Shown one piece after another: positions 1 to 8,764 of a stretch of 64,000 bases of DNA. The notes under the pieces were generated by a model that ran no database searches, was not told the origin of the DNA, and saw only the letters and a program-made list of their open reading frames with translations. Origin of the DNA: Flavobacterium limi (GTDB lineage Bacteria; Bacteroidota; Bacteroidia; Flavobacteriales; Flavobacteriaceae); contig NZ_JAADZV010000008.1 in NCBI RefSeq assembly GCF_010645075.1, positions 1 to 64,000 of the forward strand, given 5' to 3'. Positions within the stretch are counted from its first letter, which is position 1; the number at the start of each line of letters is the position of its first letter. The position numbers were made by a program, and so were the translations under genes.

Positions 1-82
1 CTGCAAAAAAAGTTCTTACAGGTGTTTAATTAAATATATTTGTCTAATAATCTGTATCAATTATTCAGGACTAGTCAATGAA

Positions 83-499
83 TTAATCTTCATCGTCTTC
101 ATCATCATCTTCGTCACCGATATCGTCTTTGTCATCATCATCGTCATCATCGTCATCTCCATCTCCACCATCCGCATCAGGTTTATCCTGATTGTCATCA
201 TCATCGTCATCATCACTATCGTCATCAAGATCAAGTCCTTTTACTGGTTCGATTGTGTCAACATCAAGATCCATATCATCGTCTTCATCATAATTTTCGA
301 TTCTGTCAGCAAGTTTAGTACTAATTTTTACTAAATAAATAGTGTCTTCAGTACGAACTTCAACAGCTTCGACTAATTCGTTTTTAGCATTTCTGAAACG
401 AATAACATCCGAATCATCATAACCGTCAGGAAATTTCTCTACCAAAAGATTTAAAATTTCGTTGGTAAGTTTGGCGTAGTCTACTATAACTCTTTTCAT
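83..499 (-). CDS. small acidic protein with Asp-rich C-terminal tail
   Basis: A 138-residue protein. The first ~75 residues look like a compact mixed alpha/beta domain (starting MKRVIVDYAK). From about residue 70 to the end the chain is almost pure Asp/Glu, with runs of up to nine Asp. The start lies 7 nt downstream of the stop of the deoxyhypusine synthase family gene, so the two are probably co-transcribed. No signal peptide. Function is not recognised; the tail could bind cations or basic proteins, which is inference. The GAT/GAC runs are low-complexity DNA, so tail length may vary between strains. Confidence 0.75.
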   Translation of the reverse strand: MKRVIVDYAKLTNEILNLLVEKFPDGYDDSDVIRFRNAKNELVEAVEVRTEDTIYLVKISTKLADRIENYDEDDDMDLDVDTIEPVKGLDLDDDSDDDDDDDNQDKPDADGGDGDDDDDDDDDKDDIGDEDDDEDDED

Positions 500-506
500 A
501 AATATC

Positions 507-1475
507 CTATAAATCTAATAAATAAGCAAAAATTAACGGAGCAACAATTGTAGCATCCGACTCAATAATAAATTTAGGGGTGTTGATGTCTAATTTACCC
601 CAAGTAATTTTTTCGTTTGGAACTGCTCCTGAATACGATCCATAACTGGTTGTTGAATCAGAAATCTGACAGAAATAACTCCAAAACGGAACATCATGCA
701 TTTCCATGTCTTGGTAGAGCATTGGAACTACACAAATAGGGAAGTCTCCTGCGATACCACCACCGATTTGGAAGAAACCAATTCCGTTTTCACTGTTTTT
801 GGTATACCAGTCAGCAAGGAATGTCATATATTCAATACCAGATTTCATCGTAGAGGCTTTCAAATCTCCTTTAATTACGTATGATGCAAAAATGTTACCC
901 ATTGTACTATCTTCCCATCCGGGAACGATAATAGGTAAATTTTTCTCAGCAGCAGCGTACATCCAGCTGTCCTTTAAATCAATTTCGTAGTATTCTTCCA
1001 AAACGCCGGATAGTAGCATTTTATACATGAATTCATGCGGAAAATAGCGTTCTCCTTTTTCATCTGCATCTTTCCAGATTTTATAAATGTGTTTTTGTAA
1101 ACGACGGAAAGCTTCATGCTCAGGGATACAAGTGTCGGTGACACGATTTAATCCTCTTTCAAGTAAGGCCCATTCATCTTCCGGGGTTAAATCACGATAG
1201 TTTGGCACTCTTTCATAATGAGAGTGTGCTACTAAGTTCATGATGTCTTCTTCTAAGTTAGCTCCGGTACATGAAATAATCTGAACCTTGTCCTGTCTGA
1301 TTATTTCGGCAAAAATTTTACCAATTTCTGCAGTACTCATTGCGCCAGCCATACTTACCAGCATTTTAGCTCCGTTTGCCAATTGCTGTTCGTAGGCTTT
1401 TGCAGCATCAACCAGGGCAGCAGAGTTAAAGTGTAAGTAATGTTTTTCAATAAACTGACTGATTGGTCCTTTCAT
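507..1475 (-). CDS. deoxyhypusine synthase family protein
   Basis: 322 residues, resembling the deoxyhypusine/homospermidine synthase family: an early SMAGAMSTAEIGK segment, the GANLEEDIMNLVAHSHYERV stretch typical of NAD-binding members, and a C-terminal GGGIAGDFPICV region followed by SDSTTSYGSYSGAVPNEKI. In eukaryotes the family moves the aminobutyl group of spermidine to eIF5A; bacterial members are thought to act on free polyamines (homospermidine-type reactions). The gene lies 110 nt downstream of arginine decarboxylase on the same strand, which fits a polyamine role. Substrate cannot be told from sequence. A T-rich tract lies just upstream of the start. Confidence 0.88.
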   Translation of the reverse strand: MKGPISQFIEKHYLHFNSAALVDAAKAYEQQLANGAKMLVSMAGAMSTAEIGKIFAEIIRQDKVQIISCTGANLEEDIMNLVAHSHYERVPNYRDLTPEDEWALLERGLNRVTDTCIPEHEAFRRLQKHIYKIWKDADEKGERYFPHEFMYKMLLSGVLEEYYEIDLKDSWMYAAAEKNLPIIVPGWEDSTMGNIFASYVIKGDLKASTMKSGIEYMTFLADWYTKNSENGIGFFQIGGGIAGDFPICVVPMLYQDMEMHDVPFWSYFCQISDSTTSYGSYSGAVPNEKITWGKLDINTPKFIIESDATIVAPLIFAYLLDL

Positions 1476-1585
1476 TTTTTTGTTTTTTTTGTTTTTTGTT
1501 TTTTTTGAATTAAAAGTTTAACCTTTTTGGGGATACTGCAAATTAATAATTTTATAGCGATTAACTTTTAATTTGCAGATTTTTT

Positions 1586-2989
1586 TTATGCTTTTTTAGT
1601 GTATCCTAAAATTTTTAAAACATCATCAGAAGTTTGCTGTTCTGAGAAAACTTCAGTTGCTAAAATTCCGTTTTCGTCCCGATCAATCAAAATATGTTTA
1701 GGCTGTGGAATCAGACAGTGGTGTAAACCTCCGTATCCTCCAATGGTTTCCTGATACGCCCCTGTATTGAAGAAACCAATATATAATGGTTTTTCTTTAT
1801 TATATTTAGGTAAATAAATGGCGTTCATATTCTGTTCTGAGTTGTAATAATCATCACTGTCACAAGTCAGACCACCTAATAAAACCCGTTCGTAAGTATC
1901 ATTCCAACGGTTTACCGCGAGCATAATAAAACGTTTGTTTATAGCCCAGGTATCAGGTAATGTGGTAATGAAGGAAGAGTCAATCATGTTCCATTTTTCC
2001 CTGTCGTTTTGTTGTTTCTGATATAAAATCTGATAAATGGCACCACCGCTTTCGCCTACAGTGAATGATCCGAATTCTGTAAAAATATTAGGTACATCAA
2101 CTTCAGCTTCGTCACAGGCAATTTTGATCTGATTGATAATTTCATCAATCATATATTGGTAATCGTATTCGAATGCAAGTGAGTTTTTAATAGGGAAACC
2201 GCCTCCGATGTTCAGGCCGTCAAGGGTAGGGCATTCTCTCTTAAGTGCAATGTATACTTTGATACATTTTACCAGCTCATTCCAATAGTATGCTGTATCG
2301 TTTATTCCGGTGTTAATAAAAAAGTGAAGCATTTTAAGCTCTAATTTATCATTTTCCTGAATTTGTTTTTTGTAAAAAGAAACGATGTTTTTATATCCGA
2401 TACCTAATCTTGACGTATAAAACTCAAATTTTGGCTCTTCCTCAGCAGCAATACGAATTCCGATTTTGAATTTACCTTTTATTTCTCCCTGAAGTAAATC
2501 AAGTTCTTCGTAGTTATCAATAATAGGAATGGTATTTTTATGCCCATTATTGATCAGTCTTGCAATATTGGTAATGTATTCGTCTCTTTTGAATCCGTTG
2601 CAGATTACATAAGTACTTTTATTGATTTTACCATTTTCAAGTAAATTCTCTACAATGTTAATGTCAAAAGCAGATGAAGTTTCTACGTGAATATTGTTTT
2701 TGAATGCCTCATTCATAATGTATTCAAAATGAGAGCTTTTTGTGCAATAACAGTAGTAGTATTTTGCTTCGTATTTATTTTTCTCCATTGATTTTCTGAA
2801 CCAGGCTTTTGCCTTGTTGATGTTTTCAGAAATCTGTGGGAGATAAGTGAATTTTAAAGGAGTACCATATTGTTCTACCAATTTCATCAAATCGATATTA
2901 TGAAACAATAAGTTGTCTTTGTTCAGTTTGAACTCTTCCTGAGGAAAATAATAGGTTTGGTTGATTAAATCAGAATATTTTGTATTCAT
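1586..2989 (-). CDS. speA: arginine decarboxylase, biosynthetic PLP type
   Basis: 467 residues of the fold-III PLP decarboxylase family (alanine racemase-like barrel plus beta domain). The expected PLP lysine is in YCTK near residue 84; the glycine-rich phosphate loop is LNIGGGFPIK near residue 265; a C-terminal GAYQETIGGYGG segment matches the active-site end of the family. It decarboxylates arginine to agmatine, the first step of polyamine synthesis. It is shorter than the ~650-residue enterobacterial SpeA, as is usual in Flavobacteria. Preceded by a ~230-nt leader with its own promoter (3229-3260). No agmatinase gene is beside it, unlike the arrangement I recall from many relatives. Confidence 0.9.
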   Translation of the reverse strand: MNTKYSDLINQTYYFPQEEFKLNKDNLLFHNIDLMKLVEQYGTPLKFTYLPQISENINKAKAWFRKSMEKNKYEAKYYYCYCTKSSHFEYIMNEAFKNNIHVETSSAFDINIVENLLENGKINKSTYVICNGFKRDEYITNIARLINNGHKNTIPIIDNYEELDLLQGEIKGKFKIGIRIAAEEEPKFEFYTSRLGIGYKNIVSFYKKQIQENDKLELKMLHFFINTGINDTAYYWNELVKCIKVYIALKRECPTLDGLNIGGGFPIKNSLAFEYDYQYMIDEIINQIKIACDEAEVDVPNIFTEFGSFTVGESGGAIYQILYQKQQNDREKWNMIDSSFITTLPDTWAINKRFIMLAVNRWNDTYERVLLGGLTCDSDDYYNSEQNMNAIYLPKYNKEKPLYIGFFNTGAYQETIGGYGGLHHCLIPQPKHILIDRDENGILATEVFSEQQTSDDVLKILGYTKKA

Positions 2990-3043
2990 TTAGTCCAATA
3001 TTTAGAATGTATTTTAATTTAGTAACGTCTCTAAATCTTAAAT

Positions 3044-3223
3044 TCAAACCCTGATATTGGCAAATACAATTTCCAGTTTTTCGTGCTCTGCCTTTGAACA
3101 TAAAAAAACGTCCAGACAAAACGGACTTCTGCTATTGTAAAAACGGTTCAACATCCTTAATAAAGAACTATTGAGGCGGTTTCTGTAAGAGCTGAAATGT
3201 CTTTGTCTGCTGTTTGTTTTCAT
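3044..3223 (-). CDS. possible Arg-rich 59-residue leader peptide or small protein upstream of speA
   Basis: An ATG-started ORF of 59 codons plus stop fills the gap between aroB and speA. Its product starts MKTNSRQRHF and has eight Arg, seven of them in the first 32 residues. A consensus promoter ends so close upstream (-7 box 3229-3236) that transcription would start at or near this ATG, so translation would be leaderless or nearly so. The ORF ends 54 nt before speA. It may be a real small protein, a regulatory leader peptide sensing arginine, or a chance ORF in the speA 5' UTR. No homologue is recognised. Confidence 0.35.
   Translation of the reverse strand: MKTNSRQRHFSSYRNRLNSSLLRMLNRFYNSRSPFCLDVFLCSKAEHEKLEIVFANIRV
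3102..3126 (-). terminator. weak hairpin plus T-tract inside the speA leader (possible attenuator)
   Basis: On the minus strand GTCC (3126-3123) pairs with GGAC (3113-3110) across a 9-nt loop, followed by seven T (3108-3102). The stem is only 4-5 bp, so as a terminator it is weak; it lies about 100 nt into the predicted speA transcript. Confidence 0.3.
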
Positions 3224-3228
3224 TGTGG

Positions 3229-3260
3229 CAAATGTAAAAAATAATATATACCTAATGCAA
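3229..3260 (-). promoter_or_regulatory. promoter of the speA leader transcript
   Basis: On the minus strand TTG (3260-3258), 21-nt spacer, TACATTTG (3236-3229). This matches the Bacteroidota housekeeping consensus TTG-N17-23-TAnnTTTG. The predicted start point near 3222 gives speA a leader of ~230 nt. Confidence 0.6.
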
Positions 3261-3280
3261 CGCTTTTCCTTAAAAAAACT

Positions 3281-4384
3281 TTAAGACTTATAATCCTGAA
3301 ACGCATCCAGAATTAATTTATTTTCAACAGATTGATTAATTTTGATCTTCCCGATGCCTTCAATAAGTGCAAACTGAATTAAACCATACTCATTTTTTTT
3401 GTCATGAATAAGCAACTCTAATATAGGATCTATGTCTTCTTCCTCAAATTTTACATCATCATAAATGCCTTTAATTGCCGTTTTGATTTCTGTATATTCT
3501 TCAGCTGAAATAAGGTTTTTGTGTAAAGAAATATAACTTTCCAAAATCATACCGACAGCAATAGCTTCACCATGCAGCAATGTTGTTTTGTGTTCACTTT
3601 CTAAAAAATAACCCTCGATAGCATGTCCTAAAGTATGTCCGAAATTTAATGCTTTACGAATGTTTTTTTCTGTTGGATCCTGAATTACAATGTCATTTTT
3701 AATTTCAACAGAGCGGTAAATCAGTTCATCAAAATCTGCGTAATCTATTGATTGTAGATTTAAAAACTGTTTCCAGTATGCCTCGTCATAAATAAGACCA
3801 TGTTTCAGCATTTCTGCAAGACCGGATCGCATTTCACTTTGTGGTAAAGTTTCGAGATACTGCGTGTCAATTAAAACCATTTGAGGTACATTAATTACGC
3901 CAATCTGATTTTTAAGATTTCCTAAATCAACTCCTGTTTTTCCTCCAACAGAAGCATCTACCATAGATAATAAAGTAGTTGGTATATTGATAAAATTTAC
4001 CCCGCGTTTAAATGTAGAAGCGACAAAACCTCCTAAATCTGTTACAACACCTCCGCCAAGATTAATCACAAGCGATTTTCTGTCTGCACCTAATTCAGTA
4101 AGAACATTCCATACCTCAATACACGTTTCTATATTTTTATTGGCTTCGCCTGATTCAAATTCGATAATTTCGATTGTTAAATCGGTTTCTAATAAAGGTA
4201 AAAATTTAGGTAAACAATACTCATTTGTTTTGTCATCAACAATGACAAATATATTAGAGTATTTATTCTCTTTTAAATGGTTGTTTAAAGCTTCGTATGC
4301 ATTTTGGTTAAAATGTACTAAATAATTATTTGCTTGAATAGACTGCATAATTCTTCGGTTAATTGAATCCGCAAAATAAGGCAT
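3281..4384 (-). CDS. aroB: 3-dehydroquinate synthase
   Basis: Converts DAHP to 3-dehydroquinate in the shikimate pathway, using NAD and a divalent metal. Seen: the NAD-binding GGGVVTDLGGFVASTFKRGV region, NIPTTLLSMVDASVGGKTGV, and metal-ligand segments GLAEMLKHGL, FGHTLGHAIE and LLHGEAIAVGM. The reading frame gives 367 residues from the first ATG; the internal ATG at residue 13 (position 4348) would give 355, closer to the usual family length, so the first 12 residues are uncertain. It is upstream of the speA block on the same strand. Confidence 0.95.
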   Translation of the reverse strand: MPYFADSINRRIMQSIQANNYLVHFNQNAYEALNNHLKENKYSNIFVIVDDKTNEYCLPKFLPLLETDLTIEIIEFESGEANKNIETCIEVWNVLTELGADRKSLVINLGGGVVTDLGGFVASTFKRGVNFINIPTTLLSMVDASVGGKTGVDLGNLKNQIGVINVPQMVLIDTQYLETLPQSEMRSGLAEMLKHGLIYDEAYWKQFLNLQSIDYADFDELIYRSVEIKNDIVIQDPTEKNIRKALNFGHTLGHAIEGYFLESEHKTTLLHGEAIAVGMILESYISLHKNLISAEEYTEIKTAIKGIYDDVKFEEEDIDPILELLIHDKKNEYGLIQFALIEGIGKIKINQSVENKLILDAFQDYKS

Positions 4385-4586
4385 TTTTAACTAAATAATA
4401 TTCAAATACTGATTCTAATTTGTTTTAAAATGAGTTTTTATAATCTTTAAAAATTTACTTGATTAAGTTTTAAGAAATTTATTTACTCTTTAAGTTCTGA
4501 ATTTTTCTTTTATTGTTTTAAACCAGAATCCATCAGTTAATTTTAACTAATATTATAGTGTTATGAATTTTTAAAAATATCTGGAT

Positions 4587-4622
4587 TTTGTTAAATAATA
4601 TTCAAAACACTCTTTATCTTTG
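4587..4622 (+). promoter_or_regulatory. promoter of proline dehydrogenase gene
   Basis: TTTG at 4587-4590 and TATCTTTG at 4615-4622, a perfect TAnnTTTG -7 box. The spacer is 24 nt, one longer than the usual range. The box ends 17 nt before the ATG, so the 5' UTR would be very short. Confidence 0.5.
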
Positions 4623-4639
4623 CCTCAAAACTAAACTTA

Positions 4640-5809
4640 ATGGAAAAAATATTCGACAATACTCAGGTTGCCTTTTCGTTAAAAAGTGATACAGAGCTTG
4701 ACAGGGCTTACTTTCTTTTTAAAATGATTGACAGCGAACCTTTAGTGAGAATCGGAACTGCTGTTACTAATTTTGCTATTAAAGCACATCTTCCTGTCGA
4801 AGGTCTTATTCGCGCTACTGTATTCGATCATTTCTGCGGAGGTGTGAATGAGGATGATTGTCTTACTGTAGTAGACAAAATGTTTACAAAAGGCGTTTCA
4901 TCTGTTTTGGATTATTCAGTTGAAGGAAAAGAAGAAGAAGAGCAGTTTGATGCCGCTTTAGAAATGACTTTAAGAACAATTGAATTTGCTAAAGAACGTC
5001 TTGCTATTCCTTTTGCGGTTTTTAAACCAACTGGTTTAGGGCGTTTTGAATTGTATGAGAAGTTAGGTGAAAAACAAGTTTTGACTTCTGTTGAGCAAGC
5101 AGAGTGGGACAGGGTTGTGGCTCGTTTTGATAAAGTTTGCAGTGAAGCACATAATAAAGATGTAGCGTTACTTATTGATGGAGAGGAAAGCTGGATGCAG
5201 GACGCGGCAGATGATTTGGTAACCGAAATGATGCGAAAATACAATAAAGAAAAAGCTATTGTTTTCAATACATTGCAAATGTACCGCTGGGATCGTTTGG
5301 ATTATTTGAAAAAATTGCATGAGGTTGCCAAAAAAGAAGGCTTTTATATTGGAATGAAATTAGTGCGTGGTGCCTATATGGAAAAAGAAAATAAAAGGGC
5401 CGAAGAAAAAGGATATGTTTCGCCAATTTGTGTTTCTAAAGAAGCTACTGATGAGAATTATGATGCAGCTGTACTTTATATGTTAGAGCATCTTGATACA
5501 ATGTCAATTTTTGCGGGAACTCATAACGAATTGAGTTCTTATAAACTGATGGAATTAATGCAGGGAAGAGGAATTTTAAAAAATGATAACAGAATCTGGT
5601 TCGGACAATTATATGGAATGAGCGATAACATCAGTTACAATCTTGCCGAAAATGGCTATAATGTTGCTAAGTATCTGCCATTTGGACCAGTAAAAGACGT
5701 GATGCCGTACTTAATTCGCCGTGCTGAAGAAAACACTTCTGTAGCTGGACAAACGAGTCGCGAATTATCAATGATTAAAGCAGAACGAAAAAGACGAAAA
5801 GGAAAATAA
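4640..5809 (+). CDS. proline dehydrogenase
   Basis: 389 residues, a monofunctional FAD proline dehydrogenase (TIM barrel) oxidising proline to pyrroline-5-carboxylate. Hallmark segments: KLVRGAYMEKENKRAEEKG (FAD/substrate strand), FAGTHNELSSYKLM, FGQLYGMSDNISYNLA, and the C-terminal YLPFGPVKDVMPYLIRRAEE carrying the two Arg that bind the proline carboxylate. The P5C dehydrogenase half of PutA is absent, as expected in Bacteroidota where it is a separate gene. Single gene with its own promoter and a strong terminator. Confidence 0.93.
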   Translation: MEKIFDNTQVAFSLKSDTELDRAYFLFKMIDSEPLVRIGTAVTNFAIKAHLPVEGLIRATVFDHFCGGVNEDDCLTVVDKMFTKGVSSVLDYSVEGKEEEEQFDAALEMTLRTIEFAKERLAIPFAVFKPTGLGRFELYEKLGEKQVLTSVEQAEWDRVVARFDKVCSEAHNKDVALLIDGEESWMQDAADDLVTEMMRKYNKEKAIVFNTLQMYRWDRLDYLKKLHEVAKKEGFYIGMKLVRGAYMEKENKRAEEKGYVSPICVSKEATDENYDAAVLYMLEHLDTMSIFAGTHNELSSYKLMELMQGRGILKNDNRIWFGQLYGMSDNISYNLAENGYNVAKYLPFGPVKDVMPYLIRRAEENTSVAGQTSRELSMIKAERKRRKGK

Positions 5810-5830
5810 ATTTTTCCTGATAATTATAGA

Positions 5831-5860
5831 AACCGCCTCATAATCTGAGGCGGTTTTTTT
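5831..5860 (+). terminator. intrinsic terminator of proline dehydrogenase gene
   Basis: Perfect 10-bp stem (5831-5840 with 5846-5855), 5-nt loop, then a T-tract. Confidence 0.9.
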
Positions 5861-5955
5861 GTGCTTACTTGTTTCATAACATTCACTTAATTGATAAATA
5901 CAAAGAGTTAATCATAAAGTAACCATTCCATTAAATTCAAAATTTTGCTGTTAAA

Positions 5956-5963
5956 TAGATTTG
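5956..5963 (+). promoter_or_regulatory. -7 promoter box of the lamin-tail protein gene
   Basis: TAGATTTG matches TAnnTTTG. It touches the upstream GTG at 5965, so transcription would begin after that codon; this argues for the ATG at 5986 as start. No clear -33 TTG at normal spacing. Confidence 0.45.
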
Positions 5964-5985
5964 TGTGAAATTAAAATTTACTAAT

Positions 5986-8688
5986 ATGATAAAATCTTTA
6001 CTATTAAAATCAAACAATTTTTTAATCGCTTTTAAACCCGAATTATTTTATAATCTAAGAACAGGATTATTTTCGATTATGGCAATATTAGCGTTTAATC
6101 AAAATAGTATCGCTCAGACTATAGATCTTTCGACTTACGTTAGAGTGGGACGATACGATTTACCGGAGCCAACAAGGACAGCTCATCCAACAAATAATTT
6201 ATTGGCTCAGGAAGCTTCCGGGGTTACATACAATTGGGATACCAATACACTTTTTATTGTGGGAGATGGAACTACTTCTGTTACTCAGGTTTCACTAACA
6301 GGACAATTTATCGATACGATGACTTTGGCTCAGGGAAGCAGTCCTCAGGGTACTGATTTCTATGATTCTGAAGGAATTACTTATATAGGTAATGGTCAGT
6401 TTGTAATGACAGAAGAACGCGACAGACAAGTCGTTTTATTTACTTATGCCGCCGGAACTACGCTTACGAGAAGCAATGCGAAAACCGTAAAATTAGGGAC
6501 GTTTGTTAATAACACAGGAACAGAAGGCCTTTCATATGATCCGTTGACTAATGGCTATATTGTTTTAAAAGAGATATCTCCAATGGGGATTTTTCAGACC
6601 GGAATCGATTTTAATGCCGGGACTGCGACTAACGGTTCTGCTACAACAGATAATTCTGTAAATCTTTTCGATCCTGCTTTGTTAGGTTTTTCTGATGTTG
6701 CGGATGTTTTTGCTTTATCGAATTTACCGGCGCTAAATGGTCAGCCTTTGTATAATAATTTATTGGTTTTAAGCCAGGAAAATGCCAAAGTGGTAAATAT
6801 AGACCCAAACGGTATAATTTCAAGTACTTTAACTATCGTATCAGATCCGGGGAATCCTTTAGATGCAGCTAATCAGCAGCATGAAGGAATGACTATGGAC
6901 CGTAATGGTAATTTATATATCGTAAATGAAAATGGAGGTGGAGACATTGACCATCCGCAGCTTTGGGTTTATGCCCCTTCTGCTTTGCCAAATCAGGCGC
7001 CAACAGCTGTTGCTTTAGCTAACACAACAAATTCTGTTTTAGAGAATACCACCACTACACCAGCAGTTAAAATTTCAGATATTTTGGTTACCGATGACGG
7101 ATTAGGAACAAATACCTTATCATTATCAGGTGCAGATGCAGGTTCTTTTCAAATCATTGGTGCAGGATTATATATTAAAGCAGGAACAGTATTGGATTAT
7201 GAAACTAAAACGAGTTATGCTGTTACTGTAAATGTAGATGATACAACCGTAGGTTCTACTCCTGATGCTTCTGTTAACTTTACCTTATCAGTTACAGATG
7301 TGGCTAATGAAGTAGCACCAATTGCAACAGTTAGTATTACAGAAGTAGCGCCGTGGTCCAGCAGCAACGCTTCTGTTGGCGCTGATTGGTTTGAAATAAC
7401 GAACAACGGAACAACTGATCTTGATATTACCGGATGGAAAGTAGACGACGATTCTAAAGCATTTTCTTCAGCTTTAGCTTTAAATGGTATCACCACCATT
7501 AAACCGGGAGAATCTGTAATTTTCTTAGAGACAACTGCTGTAAATAATGCTACTGTCATTGCTAATTTCAAATCAACCTGGTTTGGAAGCAATGTACCGG
7601 CAGGTTTACAGGTAGGAAGTTACACAGGAGGTTCAATAGGCTTAAGTTCAGGAGGCGATCAGGTAAATTTATTTGATGCGAGTGGAAATTTGAAAGCAAA
7701 TGTTATTTTTGGAACATCAACTACCAATGTAACATTTAATAACGCAGCAAGTCTTAACAACGCTACGATTTCAACATTAAGTCAGGTTAGTGTTAATGAT
7801 GCTTTTGCTGCCAAAAATGATGCTAATCAAATCGGTTCTCCGGGAACTACAGGGAAATTATTTATCTCTGAAGTAGCTCCCTGGTCAAGTGGTGACAGTC
7901 CTGTAGGAGCTGACTGGTTCGAAATTACGAATACTAAAGCTGTAGCAGTTGATATTACAGGATGGAAAGTAGATGATAATTCACAGTCGCCTGCAGCAGC
8001 TGTAGCATTAAACGGAATTACAAGTATTGCTCCGGGAGAATCTGTAATTTTTATTGAAACGAATGATTTAGCCGTAAAAACTACAGCTTTTTTAACGAAC
8101 TGGTTTGGTGCTAATCCGCCAGCAGGTTTAAAAATCGGAAACTATACAGGATCTGGTATTGGTTTAAGTGGAAGTGGAGATCAGGTAAATTTATACAACG
8201 GAGTAAGCAGTACGCCAGTAGCTTCTGTATTGTTTGGGGCTTCATCAACTGGTACTTTCAAAACATTTGATAATACAGACGGACTTACAACCATAACTAA
8301 AGCGGTTACGCAATTGAGTGCAGCAGGTACTAACGGAGCATTTGTTGCAGCTAACAGCAGTACTGAAATTGGTTCTCCGGGTGTTTTTGTTAAAACAAGC
8401 CCTAGTTTAGGTGTTGAAAATCCTTCAGAAATAAATGTTTCGTTTAAAGTAGTAGCTTATCCGGTTCCTGTAAGTTCAACTTTTCAGTTAGATATAGCCT
8501 CAATAAGTACTGATAAAATTGAAATAAACGTTTATGATATGAATGGAAGGTTAGTTGATAGCTTTGAATTCAATGATATTTCTGAAGTTAGTAGTCAGAC
8601 AATTGGAGGTAATTATGCAACCGGTGTGTACAATGTTATTGCAATTCAGGGAGGTAACAGAAAAACAATCCGTGTGATTAAGAGATAA
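5986..8688 (+). CDS. secreted lamin-tail / beta-propeller protein with T9SS sorting domain
   Basis: About 900 residues. The N-terminus has a long basic region and a hydrophobic segment ending NSIAQ, a signal peptide. Next come a SdiA-regulated/phytase-like beta-propeller (motifs EASGVTYNWDTNTLFIVGDG, EGMTMDRNGNLYIVNENGG), a cadherin-like domain (NQAPTAVAL... SVTDV), and two lamin-tail domains sharing the segments EVAPWSS and VGADWFEIT followed by DITGWKVDD. The end is a type A T9SS sorting domain (YPVPVSSTF... GVYNVIAIQGGNRKTIRVIKR). It is thus exported to the cell surface or medium. An enzymatic role (phosphodiesterase-like) is possible but unproven. The ATG is chosen because the -7 box lies at 5956-5963. 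Confidence 0.85.
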   Translation: MIKSLLLKSNNFLIAFKPELFYNLRTGLFSIMAILAFNQNSIAQTIDLSTYVRVGRYDLPEPTRTAHPTNNLLAQEASGVTYNWDTNTLFIVGDGTTSVTQVSLTGQFIDTMTLAQGSSPQGTDFYDSEGITYIGNGQFVMTEERDRQVVLFTYAAGTTLTRSNAKTVKLGTFVNNTGTEGLSYDPLTNGYIVLKEISPMGIFQTGIDFNAGTATNGSATTDNSVNLFDPALLGFSDVADVFALSNLPALNGQPLYNNLLVLSQENAKVVNIDPNGIISSTLTIVSDPGNPLDAANQQHEGMTMDRNGNLYIVNENGGGDIDHPQLWVYAPSALPNQAPTAVALANTTNSVLENTTTTPAVKISDILVTDDGLGTNTLSLSGADAGSFQIIGAGLYIKAGTVLDYETKTSYAVTVNVDDTTVGSTPDASVNFTLSVTDVANEVAPIATVSITEVAPWSSSNASVGADWFEITNNGTTDLDITGWKVDDDSKAFSSALALNGITTIKPGESVIFLETTAVNNATVIANFKSTWFGSNVPAGLQVGSYTGGSIGLSSGGDQVNLFDASGNLKANVIFGTSTTNVTFNNAASLNNATISTLSQVSVNDAFAAKNDANQIGSPGTTGKLFISEVAPWSSGDSPVGADWFEITNTKAVAVDITGWKVDDNSQSPAAAVALNGITSIAPGESVIFIETNDLAVKTTAFLTNWFGANPPAGLKIGNYTGSGIGLSGSGDQVNLYNGVSSTPVASVLFGASSTGTFKTFDNTDGLTTITKAVTQLSAAGTNGAFVAANSSTEIGSPGVFVKTSPSLGVENPSEINVSFKVVAYPVPVSSTFQLDIASISTDKIEINVYDMNGRLVDSFEFNDISEVSSQTIGGNYATGVYNVIAIQGGNRKTIRVIKR

Positions 8689-8711
8689 TATCAAAATATT
8701 TTCCAAAGAAA

Positions 8712-8740
8712 AAGCCGTTTCGTATTATTTGAAACGGCTT
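8712..8740. terminator. bidirectional terminator between convergent genes
   Basis: Perfect 10-bp stem (8712-8721 with 8731-8740) with A-rich and T-rich flanks. It separates the lamin-tail gene (+) from purU (-). Confidence 0.8.
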
Positions 8741-8764
8741 CTTTAATTTTATATGTCTTTGGTT

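Noticed and set aside
35..42. TATATTTG resembling a -7 box on the plus strand at the window start
   Set aside because: It would drive transcription against the Asp-rich gene with no plus-strand gene behind it; chance in AT-rich DNA is likely.
507..1475. Agmatinase, expected next to arginine decarboxylase
   Set aside because: The sequence lacks the ureohydrolase His/Asp metal motifs and carries deoxyhypusine synthase family motifs instead.
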